A stretch of DNA of 64,000 nucleotides from Chitinophagaceae bacterium (GTDB taxonomy: Bacteria; Bacteroidota; Bacteroidia; Chitinophagales; Chitinophagaceae): NCBI GenBank assembly GCA_947454235.1, contig CANGIY010000002.1, positions 186,001 to 250,000 on the forward strand, written 5' to 3'. This document shows, piece after piece, positions 38,104 through 47,643 of this stretch. The notes below the pieces were generated by a model. The model saw nothing but the letters and a program-made list of their open reading frames with translations, did not search any database and had not been told where the DNA came from. The position numbers and the translations under genes were made by a program. The stretch's first letter is position 1. Every line of letters starts with the position of its first letter.

Positions 38104-40569
38104 TTAATCTTCTTTATCTGATTTTTTGCGTTTCTTACTTTTCAACCAAGTCTTGGCGTTCTTCTTGTTATCGTCTATGTAGTAGCCATTTCCGTAGGCT
38201 CCATAACCGTAACCATATCCATACCCGTAACCATATCCATAACCATATCCACTTCCATAACCGTAACCATAGTTCTCTTCGTAACCATAGCCATATGCAA
38301 AGCCCCTGTTCGCCAAAACGTCATTTACAATCAAAGCAATTTTCGGCATTCTTCCTGAAACATAAAGCTCATTTGGAATATTCAGTTGCTGTTTATGTGT
38401 ATGCCCCTGCCTTACTATATATAGAGTTTGGTCGCTGTATTGTTGCAATAACTGGGCATCTGTTACCAGACCAATAGGCGAGGTGTCAATCATAATATAA
38501 TCGAAATCTCTTCTCAGCCTTTCAAACAATTCTCCAGTTTGCGGCAACATCAATAATTCCGCTGGATTTGGAGGAATAGGACCAGATGGTAATATGAATA
38601 GATTTTCCTCAAAACCTGATGGCACAATCATGTCGTGATAGCCGATTTTACCAATGATATAATTTGAGAAACCATTCGAATTATCTAAGCCCAACATTCT
38701 AGAAACCCTTGGTTTTCTAAGGTCAAACTCAAGAAGTACCACTTTCTTACCTGAAAGTGCTAGAGTAATAGCAAGGTTTACAGTAATAAACGACTTACCC
38801 TCATTACTCATACTTGAAGTTACCATAAGTACTTTCTGATTAGGATCGGTTAATAAGAACTGTAGATTGGTTCTCAATGCCCTAAACTGTTCTGAAATTA
38901 GTGTCCTACTGTTTTTCTCAACTGCAATTGCCTCACCTGATACATTATTACCAATTTCACCAATAATTGGCACCTTAGTAACTTTCATGATATCGCTCTT
39001 AGAGATAATCTTAATGTTCAATCCACGACGAATCAAAATCACGGCGAACGGAATAATAAGACCCACTAGTATAGCCATAGTAAGAATCCTACTATGGTTA
39101 GGTTTGAATGGATATGCCTCTGATATTGCAGAATCAATAACTACGGCGTCTGCCACTGTTGATTCTTTTTCTATCGCTGTTTCTTCGCGTTTTTTCAAAA
39201 GGAAGACGAACAAATCCTGCTTAATTTGTTGTTTCCTTGAATACTCAAGCGACATGCGCTCTAACGATGGAACTTCATTGACTTTCCTATCAATAATTCC
39301 CAATTCTTCTTTAATCTTTTTAACCTGAGACTCAAATTCACGCTTTGTTGTTTTGAGTGTATTTAAGATGTCACTTTTCAATGCATCTCGCTGGTTTATG
39401 AGTGCTTTGGTTGTAGGGTTGTCTTTTGTATTTACAATTAAATTATTTTCAATGCTATTTTGAAGGGTATTATAATTTACCATCAATTCACTAAGTCCCT
39501 GGTTATCAAGTAAAGAAGCAGGTAATATGATCGATTTGCCATCGTTATAGCTCTTTATTACATCATAAACATCATTGATTGTTTGAAGACGAATTTCCAT
39601 ATCGCTTAACTTCTCAATTGTTGAAGATTTAGCACCGATGAGAGCAGAAGACTCCTCGGCCATGTTTGCGATATTGTACTCTTTTTTAAACCCTTCGATA
39701 TCTAGCTCTACACCTGTGAGTTCTTTTCCGACCCTATCCAAACGTTGGTCAATAAACTCCATCGTTCTTTCAGCAATCGTGGTTCTTGAATTGATATTGT
39801 TTTGTTTATACTTCTTCATCAAAGTATTCAAAACATCAACAGCACGTTCCGGAATGTCATCTTGCAAAGCCAAGTACAAACAACTTGCACCTTTACTTGA
39901 AGGGCTAATTTCCATAGCCATCATAAACCTTGAAACAGTAGAAAGAATCGGACTAACTTTTACAGAGAATTGTTTATAATCTCCCCCAAAATTTGCTGTT
40001 TTATACAACACAACCCGTCCGTGTTGCGTCATTATCGTATCGCCCCAATTTCCTCTAATTACTTTCTGATTCATTTCAATCAGAGCAAAGCCTTTTGCAT
40101 CTATAATTCTAACAGTATTGAAAAAAGGAACACTAACTGTATCACACATGTAAAATTCGAAAGGCTTATTCGTATAAACATTTACACGTTTAAATCTTCC
40201 AACAATTTCATAAGTGACACATAAATTCAAATCGCGTACAACTGACGACATCAAATTTCTACTCTTCAAAATTTCAATCTCATTCTCAACATTAATTCTG
40301 TTCGTATTAATCTTGAGTGCCTGCATGATATCGTCGGTATTAGTGGCACCACCTTTTTTAGAATCATTAATTAACAACTCTGCTGAAGTACGATAAATAG
40401 GAGTTGTGAAACGTAAATAAACGTTACCTATTACCAAAGAAACAATAACACTTGAAAGCAGCCATGGCCAAATTGCAAGTACAGTGGTCAAAAACCACTT
40501 TAGATTGAATGAACTTTCCTCAATCTTATTTTTATCCTGTAACGCAGAGTCCAGTTTTTTCTCTTCCAT
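38104..40569 (-). CDS. Wzc-like polysaccharide co-polymerase and bacterial tyrosine kinase with a Tyr-Gly tail
   Basis: An 821-residue inner-membrane protein controlling polysaccharide length and export. Two helices (about 30-50 and 505-525) bracket a periplasmic Wzz domain with long coiled coils. The cytoplasmic BY-kinase domain has Walker A SMSNEGKSF, Walker A' LLEFDLRKPRV and Walker B DYIMIDTSP. The last 75 residues hold an extreme autophosphorylation tail: an uninterrupted run of Tyr-Gly dipeptides within about 20 tyrosines, then a Lys-rich end. The kinase should be reset by the CpsB-type phosphatase of the same operon. Start ATG 40569, 24 bp after the Wza-like stop. Confidence 0.95.
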   Translation of the reverse strand: MEEKKLDSALQDKNKIEESSFNLKWFLTTVLAIWPWLLSSVIVSLVIGNVYLRFTTPIYRTSAELLINDSKKGGATNTDDIMQALKINTNRINVENEIEILKSRNLMSSVVRDLNLCVTYEIVGRFKRVNVYTNKPFEFYMCDTVSVPFFNTVRIIDAKGFALIEMNQKVIRGNWGDTIMTQHGRVVLYKTANFGGDYKQFSVKVSPILSTVSRFMMAMEISPSSKGASCLYLALQDDIPERAVDVLNTLMKKYKQNNINSRTTIAERTMEFIDQRLDRVGKELTGVELDIEGFKKEYNIANMAEESSALIGAKSSTIEKLSDMEIRLQTINDVYDVIKSYNDGKSIILPASLLDNQGLSELMVNYNTLQNSIENNLIVNTKDNPTTKALINQRDALKSDILNTLKTTKREFESQVKKIKEELGIIDRKVNEVPSLERMSLEYSRKQQIKQDLFVFLLKKREETAIEKESTVADAVVIDSAISEAYPFKPNHSRILTMAILVGLIIPFAVILIRRGLNIKIISKSDIMKVTKVPIIGEIGNNVSGEAIAVEKNSRTLISEQFRALRTNLQFLLTDPNQKVLMVTSSMSNEGKSFITVNLAITLALSGKKVVLLEFDLRKPRVSRMLGLDNSNGFSNYIIGKIGYHDMIVPSGFEENLFILPSGPIPPNPAELLMLPQTGELFERLRRDFDYIMIDTSPIGLVTDAQLLQQYSDQTLYIVRQGHTHKQQLNIPNELYVSGRMPKIALIVNDVLANRGFAYGYGYEENYGYGYGSGYGYGYGYGYGYGYGYGAYGNGYYIDDNKKNAKTWLKSKKRKKSDKED
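38192..38298 (-). repeat. In-frame minisatellite encoding the Tyr-Gly tail
   Basis: Tandem 6-bp units (TATGGA / TATGGT / TACGGT on the coding strand, ATCCATA-type on the plus strand) encode the YGYG run of the Wzc-like kinase. All units keep the frame, so length can vary in steps of two residues without breaking the protein. Confidence 0.85.
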
Positions 40570-40593
40570 CGAGTATTAAAAGTCTGAGGTAGT

Positions 40594-41400
40594 TTAAAAT
40601 TTGTAGTTGCGGTATGCTAATGTCAACGTTGCCAAAGACAATATGCTACTTATTATACTAATATTTCTCAGTAAAGTTTGGTCAGCCTGTCTTATTTTAA
40701 AATCAAATGGCTCAACGTAAACCAAGTCACGTTGCCGCATGTATAAGTATGGCGACCTAAAGGTCTCGCTTGAAGACAAGTTAAACCTTATAAATTTTTT
40801 ATTTTGACCTTCAGTTCTTACTAATAAGATGTTGTCCCTTCTGCCGGTAATTGCAATATCGTGACCTGCTGCAATTGCTTCAAAAATATTTACTTTTTCA
40901 CTCGGGAAACTATATGTTCCCGGAGCACTGATATCGCCTAGTATTGTTACATCGAAATTTGCAATTCTAACAGAAACAATCGGGTCTTTATAAAATTCTT
41001 TTGCTTTTTGTTTAATCAATTCTCGTGCTTCAAGTGTAGTTAATCCACCCAATTTTACATAACCAATTAATGCAATTTCAACATTTCCGTTTTTATCAAC
41101 CAGTGTACCACTTAATGGATTGAAAGTAGCCACAGTTGGTGTGTTAATCGGTGTATTTGATTCACCCTGAGCTGAAGTTTGAAGTGTAATCAACAATACA
41201 TCATTAGGTAGAATTCTAGGATCTTCGTATGGAGTGGCTTGCAATACCACTGGTTGTTCAGCTTTAATAGTATCGGGTAAATCTGTAAAATATTTAATCT
41301 TTTGTGGCGAAATACAAGAAGGAAAAAATACACTGATGGCAACCATTGTTATCAAACAATGAACAAGATACTTCCCTGATATTTTAATTGCACCTGACAT
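40594..41400 (-). CDS. Polysaccharide export outer-membrane lipoprotein (Wza-like)
   Basis: A 268-residue predicted lipoprotein (lipobox FFPSC, Cys29) with the Poly_export domain (DPRILPNDVLLITLQTS, LIGYVKLGGLTTLEARELI) and a following SLBB-like segment (DVTILGDISAPGTYSFPSEKVNIFEAIAAG). A C-terminal hydrophobic helix (ISSILSLATLTLAY) would span the outer membrane, as in Wza octamers. It precedes the Wzc-like gene by 24 bp; together they form the envelope-spanning conduit. Confidence 0.93.
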   Translation of the reverse strand: MSGAIKISGKYLVHCLITMVAISVFFPSCISPQKIKYFTDLPDTIKAEQPVVLQATPYEDPRILPNDVLLITLQTSAQGESNTPINTPTVATFNPLSGTLVDKNGNVEIALIGYVKLGGLTTLEARELIKQKAKEFYKDPIVSVRIANFDVTILGDISAPGTYSFPSEKVNIFEAIAAGHDIAITGRRDNILLVRTEGQNKKFIRFNLSSSETFRSPYLYMRQRDLVYVEPFDFKIRQADQTLLRNISIISSILSLATLTLAYRNYKF

Positions 41401-41465
41401 AAATTCAGATTGATTGAATTTTAATAAATAATCTGTTAAACGTACTTTACTAATTTTGATTGATA

Positions 41466-42764
41466 TTATAAGCGCGCATCAACAACTTCTTTACCTAGAA
41501 TGCTTTTAACATCATAAATAACACCGTTTGATTTTACATAATCGCGCCAATTAATATTAACGAACTCACGATGTGCAACCGCTAAGACTACAGCATCATA
41601 GTCAGTTTTTGCAGGTAAAACTGTTACCGTTTTAACACCATACTCATGCCATACTTCTTCAGGTGCCGCCCAAGGATCGTAAACAGTAATGTTGATTCCA
41701 TAAGACGCGAGTTCATTGTAGATATCAATTACTTTTGTATTTCTTACATCGGTACAGTTCTCTTTGAAAGTAATGCCCAATATCATAACATTGGCATTTT
41801 TAATGGTGATGTCTTTTTTTATCATCAATTTCACCGTCTCATTTGCTACGTATGCACCCATACCATCATTCATTCTTCTACCTGCGAGTATAATTTCAGG
41901 GTGGTAACCTGCAGAAGAAGCTTTTAACGCCAGATAATACGGATCAACGCCAATACAGTGACCACCCACCAATCCGGGACGGAAAGGAAGGAAGTTCCAC
42001 TTAGTACCAGCTGCTTCCAACACTTCGGTTGTATCAATTCCAAGCTTATTAAAAATCTTAGCTAGTTCGTTTACAAACGCAATGTTTATATCCCTCTGAG
42101 AATTTTCAATCACTTTTGCAGCCTCAGCTACTTTAATAGAAGAAGCTTTGAAAGTACCTGCAACAATAATTTTTGCATAAAGGTCATTCACGACAGTCGC
42201 AGCTTCAGGTGTTGAACCGGCAGTAATTTTTCTGATGTTCGCTACAGTATGCTGTTTGTCACCCGGGTTAATACGTTCAGGTGAATATCCACAGAAGAAA
42301 TCAACGTTAAACTTCAGACCCGAGTGCCTCTCCAAAACAGGTACACATTCATCTTCTGTTACACCAGGATATACGGTAGATTCGTACACTACGTAATCGC
42401 CTTTTTTGAGCACTTTACCTACAGTTTCACTCGCTTTATATAATGGAGTGAGGTCAGGGTGGTTATTTAAATCTACTGGAGTAGGAACGGTCACAATGTA
42501 TACGTTGCATTCTGCAATATCAGGCATAACACAACCACAAAAGAGACCTTTTGCCCTCGACATGTCATTACTTTTAACAATCACACTTTTCAAAGCATCT
42601 GATGCAACTTCGAGTGTAACATCATTACCTTCCTGCAAATCTGCTACCCGTTTTTGATTGATATCAAAACCAACCACTGGAAAGTATTTACTAAATTCTA
42701 CGGCAAGTGGTAAACCAACATAACCTAATCCAATCACGGCAATTCTAAACGAGGAATTTCCCAT
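41466..42764 (-). CDS. UDP-sugar 6-dehydrogenase (UDP-GlcNAc/GalNAc dehydrogenase type)
   Basis: A 432-residue NAD-dependent enzyme making a UDP-uronic acid for polysaccharide synthesis. The Rossmann motif is [17 protein letters not shown], the catalytic Cys is in [12 protein letters not shown], and the UDP-binding domain contains [18 protein letters not shown]. The wording [21 protein letters not shown] resembles the WbpO/TviB branch, which acts on UDP-GalNAc or UDP-GlcNAc rather than UDP-Glc. ATG 42764 is preferred to a TTG 9 bp upstream. The exported polymer is therefore likely to contain an amino-uronic acid. It lies 65 bp before the Wza-like gene. Confidence 0.9.
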   Translation of the reverse strand: MGNSSFRIAVIGLGYVGLPLAVEFSKYFPVVGFDINQKRVADLQEGNDVTLEVASDALKSVIVKSNDMSRAKGLFCGCVMPDIAECNVYIVTVPTPVDLNNHPDLTPLYKASETVGKVLKKGDYVVYESTVYPGVTEDECVPVLERHSGLKFNVDFFCGYSPERINPGDKQHTVANIRKITAGSTPEAATVVNDLYAKIIVAGTFKASSIKVAEAAKVIENSQRDINIAFVNELAKIFNKLGIDTTEVLEAAGTKWNFLPFRPGLVGGHCIGVDPYYLALKASSAGYHPEIILAGRRMNDGMGAYVANETVKLMIKKDITIKNANVMILGITFKENCTDVRNTKVIDIYNELASYGINITVYDPWAAPEEVWHEYGVKTVTVLPAKTDYDAVVLAVAHREFVNINWRDYVKSNGVIYDVKSILGKEVVDARL

Positions 42765-42864
42765 CAACTTCAATGTTTTTAACTAATAGTTTCAGTTCCG
42801 ACTGTACATAGTCGGACTAATTTCCACAAAAATATACTTTTCGGGTGGTTTAAGCAAAATAGGC

Positions 42865-43638
42865 TTAAAAAGTTAATGTATTGTTTCTAAAAGGATACCC
42901 TGATAGTGTTAGAAATGCACTTGTTTTAAGCATAGATTGAATTGTATCCGCATGTCTTTCGTGGTGCATGTCTGTGCCACAATAGTCATACATACCGCGT
43001 CGCAAAAGTTTGTGCGCAACCTCTGCCACGTTTCGCCCATAGTACCCATGCAACGAAAGAAGATTCAGTTGGAACAAACAACCCTTGTCTTTCAATTGTT
43101 GGTAACGCTCAAAATTTTGATGTAACGAATTATACCTCTCTGGGTGGGCTAAAATTGGCTTATAACCCAATGTTTGCATGTTAAAAATGGTTGTATCAAG
43201 CATCGGGGGTTCGTAAAGCATAGAGAACTCAACCAAAACTTCATTTTTGGTAACAGTCAGAAGTGGCTCCTTTCCAATGAGTGAGAAAAAATATTCGTCT
43301 ATATAGTATTCAGCTGCCGCTTTAATAGGAATATTGATTCCTTCCTTTTGTAATGCATCTTTTAAAATCTCCAGACCATTATTGATTGTTTCAGGGGTAT
43401 TCCTGTACATATCAATCATCACATGCGGAGTTGTTACAATTTGCCTATATCCCATCGACACCAATTTTTTGATCATTGCAACACTATCCTCTACTGTTTT
43501 TGCGCCATCGTCAATACCTGGCACCAAATGAGAGTGAATATCGGTTCCTATGAACGAAAAACTTGCATTTTCGGGTATGGGCAACTCGTAAATATCTTCA
43601 TCGCGTTTCTTATTTCTCCTGAAAAAATTCAAAAACAT
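42865..43638 (-). CDS. CpsB/YwqE-type tyrosine-protein phosphatase (PHP family)
   Basis: A 257-residue metal-dependent phosphatase. GTDIHSHLVPGIDDGAKT is the PHP N-terminal metal motif (DxHxH), VTTPH supplies another ligand, ILAHPERY is the CpsB-specific His motif, and CGTDMHHERH closes the active site. These enzymes dephosphorylate Wzc/CpsD-type tyrosine kinases. It heads the leftward polysaccharide operon, 100 bp before the dehydrogenase gene, and shares the kinase's transcript, so it very likely acts on the Tyr-Gly tail of that kinase. Confidence 0.92.
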   Translation of the reverse strand: MFLNFFRRNKKRDEDIYELPIPENASFSFIGTDIHSHLVPGIDDGAKTVEDSVAMIKKLVSMGYRQIVTTPHVMIDMYRNTPETINNGLEILKDALQKEGINIPIKAAAEYYIDEYFFSLIGKEPLLTVTKNEVLVEFSMLYEPPMLDTTIFNMQTLGYKPILAHPERYNSLHQNFERYQQLKDKGCLFQLNLLSLHGYYGRNVAEVAHKLLRRGMYDYCGTDMHHERHADTIQSMLKTSAFLTLSGYPFRNNTLTF

Positions 43639-43824
43639 AGGGGCAAGTTAAAATATTTTCTGTAACTTGTCGAAAATGGAGACACTGTTAAAAAAATATG
43701 TCTCCATTACGCCTAACAATAAAGTTCCATGACATAGTTTTACACTCTGTTGAGAATTTCTACCCAATTCCAATGTATGTTATTCAACATTTTTTGGTAA
43801 TTCTATCATTCTGAACCTTGATTC

Positions 43825-45366
43825 ATGATTAGAAAGTTTTTGGTAATCAATTTCTTACTCGTTTCATTCCTGTCATTGGGGCAGGAGCGAAGACTTGGTA
43901 TCATTGATTCGTTAAATGTAGAGCTTTCAAAAAGAGGTGTTGCCGATACTTCAAAGGCACTTTTATACTCTGAAATATCTCACGAGCTAAGCCATATCAA
44001 TCCTGATTCAGGTATTCATTTTGCTAATTTAGGACTGGAATTATCACAACAAATAAATCTAAAAGTGGGTATAGCTAAGGCTTATAACTCACTGGGAACC
44101 AACTATGAAACTAAATCTGATTTTGTAAAGTCAGTTAACTATTACCTTGATGCCAATAAGCTATATAAAGAGTTGGGAAATCGGCTTAGAGAAGCAATAA
44201 CTCTAGGGAATGTTGGCAATGTTTACCTTAAACAAAAAGACTGGTTAAAAGCCATCGAATATGATTCAGCAAGTATTGGCATTATTAGTTCTTTAAAGGA
44301 TGAGCGTAAACTTGCTGCTGCAATTGGCAACCTTGGTTGTGTTTATAACGATTATGCCGACCACTTCCTTGAAAAACAAGATTCGATTTCGGCGATCAGA
44401 TATTTCGACTTAGCATTAAAAATGTACTCCCAGGCACTTAGTATGGCACGTAAATCGGGCTATGATAGGGAAGTAGCCAATAACCTTGGACGTATCGCAG
44501 GTTTATATTGCGAATATACGTTACTCGAAAACCACCTCGAAAAAGCTTTCAAATATCAGGATAGTGCCATTAAAATGTTGCAAAGTATTCCGGGGGAAGA
44601 AAACAGCCTTGCAATAAATCAGGTTAACCTTGCTGAAATTTTACTTGATATTGCCAGTGACTCATCCCATCAATATTCAGCACGAAGCAGAATAGGCGAC
44701 CGTAGCAAATTGTTGAGTATGGCAATTTCAAGTCTGCAAAACAGTATCAATTATTTTAAAAAAATCAACGACTATTCTTCGCTGTATCAAAGCTATCAGG
44801 CACTTGCATCAGCCTATGAATTAAACTATGATTTCAAAAACGCGTTTATTGCTTACAAACTTTACGATGCCGCCAAACAAGTTGTATTCAATGAAAGCAG
44901 AGAAAAAGAAATTGCAAAGCTCGACCATAAGCACAGGCTCGAACTGAAAGAAAAGGAAAAAGAACTGGAGATTATCAAACAACGGACGGAAAAATTCGCT
45001 TATATTGGTGGTATTGTCTTGCTATTGGCTGTTATTATAGTTGTCATTAGAAAATTTAAACAGTCGATTCAAAGAAACAGGCAACTTGCAATTGAGAAAA
45101 AGAAACACCTCGAGCGTATCAAAGCACAAAGCACAGTTTTAGAGGAAGTTTCTTTTACTAACTCGCATGAATTAAGGGGACCGCTTTCAACAATTATGGG
45201 ACTTCTTGAATTATATAATCATGACGACCCTGCTGACCCAAACAACAAGGAACTGATTGATGGTATCGATGAAACTGCAAAACGCTTAGATAAAAAAATT
45301 ACAGAACTCGTACAAAAAGAAAACCTGATACTTAGGGAAACAGAAGACGAAGGCACTAATTCTTAG
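43825..45366 (+). CDS. TPR sensor protein with a histidine-kinase DHp box but no ATPase domain
   Basis: A 513-residue protein: signal peptide (MIRKFLVINFLLVSFLSLGQ), about six to seven TPR-like helical repeats (residues 40-360: AKAYNSLGTNYETKSDF, REAITLGNVGNVYLKQKDW), a coiled-coil run up to the membrane helix (about 393-410), then a cytoplasmic coiled coil and a HisKA-like segment (SHELRGPLSTIMGLLEL, His448). The protein ends 65 residues later (EDEGTNS) with no N, G1 or G2 box, so it cannot bind ATP as written. It is divergent from the polysaccharide operon and overlaps the next gene tail-to-tail by 11 bp. It may be phosphorylated in trans, or act only as a dimerising scaffold. Confidence 0.85.
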   Translation: MIRKFLVINFLLVSFLSLGQERRLGIIDSLNVELSKRGVADTSKALLYSEISHELSHINPDSGIHFANLGLELSQQINLKVGIAKAYNSLGTNYETKSDFVKSVNYYLDANKLYKELGNRLREAITLGNVGNVYLKQKDWLKAIEYDSASIGIISSLKDERKLAAAIGNLGCVYNDYADHFLEKQDSISAIRYFDLALKMYSQALSMARKSGYDREVANNLGRIAGLYCEYTLLENHLEKAFKYQDSAIKMLQSIPGEENSLAINQVNLAEILLDIASDSSHQYSARSRIGDRSKLLSMAISSLQNSINYFKKINDYSSLYQSYQALASAYELNYDFKNAFIAYKLYDAAKQVVFNESREKEIAKLDHKHRLELKEKEKELEIIKQRTEKFAYIGGIVLLLAVIIVVIRKFKQSIQRNRQLAIEKKKHLERIKAQSTVLEEVSFTNSHELRGPLSTIMGLLELYNHDDPADPNNKELIDGIDETAKRLDKKITELVQKENLILRETEDEGTNS

Positions 45367-46528
45367 TGCTTGAGGTTTGCGTTCTGAACTGATTGAACAA
45401 AATAAGCGCAGCAAAAAATCCCAATATCCCCACTAACACTGCTAGTACACATGCACCGGTCGCATATTGCAAAAAGTTTTTGTGAATATACTCGAGGTTC
45501 AAACCATGGGTATCGCGTAGTGTGACACCATTTTTTACGAACAAACCACCTACCTCATAACTCGTAAAAATGATAATAGGTATCATTGGTGGAATGGATA
45601 TGTGGGACGAACCTATAAAAATGACTTTATTGAGCCTGAAGAGAATTGCCAGCGGTATACCAACCATAAGTTGAAAGCCCCATATTGGAACTATTCCCAT
45701 AAACAATCCAAACCCAACAGAGGCAGATTTCCTTAAATTCGTTTCATCTCTTTTTTGCGCTTCTTCACGTATGATGTTCCAAAGACCTTTTTTTTTAATG
45801 TTCCTAAACACCCTCACGTGCATGTAGTACAGGAATGTGAGCGTTACCAAGTAGGTATTTAGAACAGAAATTCTTGAAAAATCACGAAACGGCCTAAAGT
45901 GCGAAACGCGTGTAGCCTTATCGTACAACACCTTAACCGGAACCGACTGAACCGCCACCCCGCGCCATGCTAATTTGACTATCACTTCAATTTCAAGCTC
46001 AAATTTATTGGTGTAGAGTTTTATGCTTTTGAGTGGCTGAAGAGGGTAGATCCTATAACCCGTTTGTGTGTCGGGCAGTTTTATGCCTGTCTCAACCCAA
46101 AACCAAAAATTGGAAAACTTATTGCCAAATGAACTTTTTCCCGGTACACCTTCTTGTTCCATGTTTCTGGCTCCCATTAATAAAGCACCTGGTTTAGCCT
46201 TAGCTGCCATTACAAACTGAGGAATATCGTCGGGGTAGTGTTGCCCATCAGAATCAATAGTCAAGGCATATTCAAAACCATTTTCAATAGCATACGCAAA
46301 CCCTTTCCGAAGTGAGTAACCTTTACCTTTATTTGATTCGTTTTTAAGGATCGAAATTTGATTCCCAAACCTTGCTAAAATTTCATTTGTTGTATCTGTA
46401 GCACCATCGTTGATAACTATTACATGGTCAGCAAAATTCAACACGCCTTCAATTACCTGCCCCAAAGTTTTTTCATTGTTGTAGGTAGGTATCAGTACGC
46501 ACGCGTTTATTTCTGAAAGTAGTTTCAA
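45356..46528 (-). CDS. Family 2 glycosyltransferase fused to DUF2062
   Basis: A 390-residue inner-membrane protein. Residues 1-235 are a GT2 domain: VLIPTYNNEKTLG, VINDGATDTT, and the nucleotide/metal motif TIDSDGQHYPDD, with NKGKGYSLRKGF. A membrane-associated linker leads to a DUF2062 domain (residues 260-385) with three helices and SSHISIPPMIPIIIF. This fusion is typical of flexirubin and aryl-polyene clusters, where it is thought to glycosylate or help anchor the pigment lipid. It starts at TTG 46528, overlapping the preceding stop within TTGA, so translation is coupled. The donor sugar is unknown. Confidence 0.88.
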   Translation of the reverse strand: MKLLSEINACVLIPTYNNEKTLGQVIEGVLNFADHVIVINDGATDTTNEILARFGNQISILKNESNKGKGYSLRKGFAYAIENGFEYALTIDSDGQHYPDDIPQFVMAAKAKPGALLMGARNMEQEGVPGKSSFGNKFSNFWFWVETGIKLPDTQTGYRIYPLQPLKSIKLYTNKFELEIEVIVKLAWRGVAVQSVPVKVLYDKATRVSHFRPFRDFSRISVLNTYLVTLTFLYYMHVRVFRNIKKKGLWNIIREEAQKRDETNLRKSASVGFGLFMGIVPIWGFQLMVGIPLAILFRLNKVIFIGSSHISIPPMIPIIIFTSYEVGGLFVKNGVTLRDTHGLNLEYIHKNFLQYATGACVLAVLVGILGFFAALILFNQFRTQTSSTKN

Positions 46529-46887
46529 CGGTATTTTGAGCTGAGTTTTAAAAATATTGTTTCACCCGCACTAATGGTAGCATTGACCTTTATAATCCCT
46601 TCTATTTCTTGAATTTGCAACTTAATAAAAATTTCCTGAAACGTCCTCGGATCAAGTATATTTAGGTACTTACAACGATGAATAGACACTAACGAAACCT
46701 GACTGCCCAACACAATGCCGGTAAGTTCTTTTACCATTTCTAGCTGCACCACACCAGGTGTTATAGGCTGCCCCGGAAAGTGCGCTTTGAATATTTCATG
46801 GTCCTCATTCAGCCTTATTCTAAAACTATGTTCCTGCCCTAACAAGTCAGGTCCCGAAGTAATTTGATAAAAATCGCCCTGAAACAT
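46525..46887 (-). CDS. FabZ-like hotdog 3-hydroxyacyl-ACP dehydratase
   Basis: A 120-residue single hotdog protein. FKAHFPGQPITPGVVQLEM carries the FabZ/FabA-type active-site His (HFPGxPxxPGVxxxE), and the Glu or Asp partner on the hotdog helix is present (the E of LEMVKEL). Such small dehydratases occur beside GT2-DUF2062 and LolA in aryl-polyene and flexirubin loci, where they act on polyketide-like acyl-ACP chains. No ketosynthase or ACP gene is near, so it must work with partners encoded elsewhere. It sits 2 bp after lolA and overlaps the GT2 start. Confidence 0.85.
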   Translation of the reverse strand: MFQGDFYQITSGPDLLGQEHSFRIRLNEDHEIFKAHFPGQPITPGVVQLEMVKELTGIVLGSQVSLVSIHRCKYLNILDPRTFQEIFIKLQIQEIEGIIKVNATISAGETIFLKLSSKYR

Positions 46888-46889
46888 GC

Positions 46890-47519
46890 CTAGAAATTTT
46901 CAAAAAGTTTGTCTTCAAGAGCCACGTTTACAACATCGTTGTAAAATTTCATTTCCGATTTGTCTCCGTTTTTTTCAAAAAAGTCCATTTCCTTCAAGCG
47001 CATCGTTTCACCCGAAAATGTGAGGAAAACATAGTCGAATACTTTAGCCATGCGCTTGTTTTTCGGGAACAATTTTATTTGATAGTTCTTACCGTTCTTG
47101 TAGCATTCAGTCCTGAACATTTTGTTGTCCTGAAACTCACCATTCACAAGAATGAGCATCAAATCTTTGATTTTACCCACCGACTCATTGAAGGAAGAGA
47201 TGTTTTTCTCTTTACCGTCTTCTTTAATCCTTGCTTTGTCTCCGCTTACTAAAAAGATGAACTGCACAGGTTTAATTTTCTCCCAACGCAACTTTTTGTC
47301 CTTTTTGTAGTAGAACATTCCGGTAGATTTGATGGGCTCCTTTACGTCACTTGAAAATTTCTCTTCGGTAAATGATGCTTTGATTGTCTGGGTGTTCTTT
47401 GACGTTTCTTTGAGCTTACCAAAAAGTTCTTTCGGGTCGTTCAGTTTTTGAGATTGGGAAAAAGCCTGACTAACGCTAAGGCATAAAAACAAACAAAATG
47501 ATACTAAAATGCGGTGCAT
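46890..47519 (-). CDS. LolA-type outer-membrane lipoprotein carrier protein
   Basis: A 209-residue periplasmic protein. ATG 47519 gives MHRILVSFCLFLCLSVSQAFSQ as signal peptide; the TTG 12 bp earlier is less likely. The mature part has LolA features: TQTIKASFTEEKFSSDVKEPIKSTGMFYYKKDKKLRWE is the characteristic opening of the half barrel, in pieces, and FKTECYK-like strands follow. In pigment clusters LolA homologues are thought to carry the polyene lipid to the outer membrane. It is first in the three-gene leftward unit lolA-dehydratase-GT2 and divergent from the ammonia-lyase gene. Confidence 0.88.
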   Translation of the reverse strand: MHRILVSFCLFLCLSVSQAFSQSQKLNDPKELFGKLKETSKNTQTIKASFTEEKFSSDVKEPIKSTGMFYYKKDKKLRWEKIKPVQFIFLVSGDKARIKEDGKEKNISSFNESVGKIKDLMLILVNGEFQDNKMFRTECYKNGKNYQIKLFPKNKRMAKVFDYVFLTFSGETMRLKEMDFFEKNGDKSEMKFYNDVVNVALEDKLFENF

Positions 47520-47643
47520 GCTATAAAACAAGTGAACTTTATTGGCAAAGAAACATATTTTAGCCTAATTTGCCGACGCTTCAATCATCTAAAATGTTTA
47601 TTTAACATGATATTGATTGAGTTAAATCAGATTACCCGGTTCA

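Noticed and set aside
42849-42869. Hairpin (TTTAAGC / GCTTAAA) between the phosphatase and UDP-sugar dehydrogenase genes as a terminator
   Set aside because: It has no T-run in the leftward direction and the operon plainly continues; at most a weak pause or processing site.
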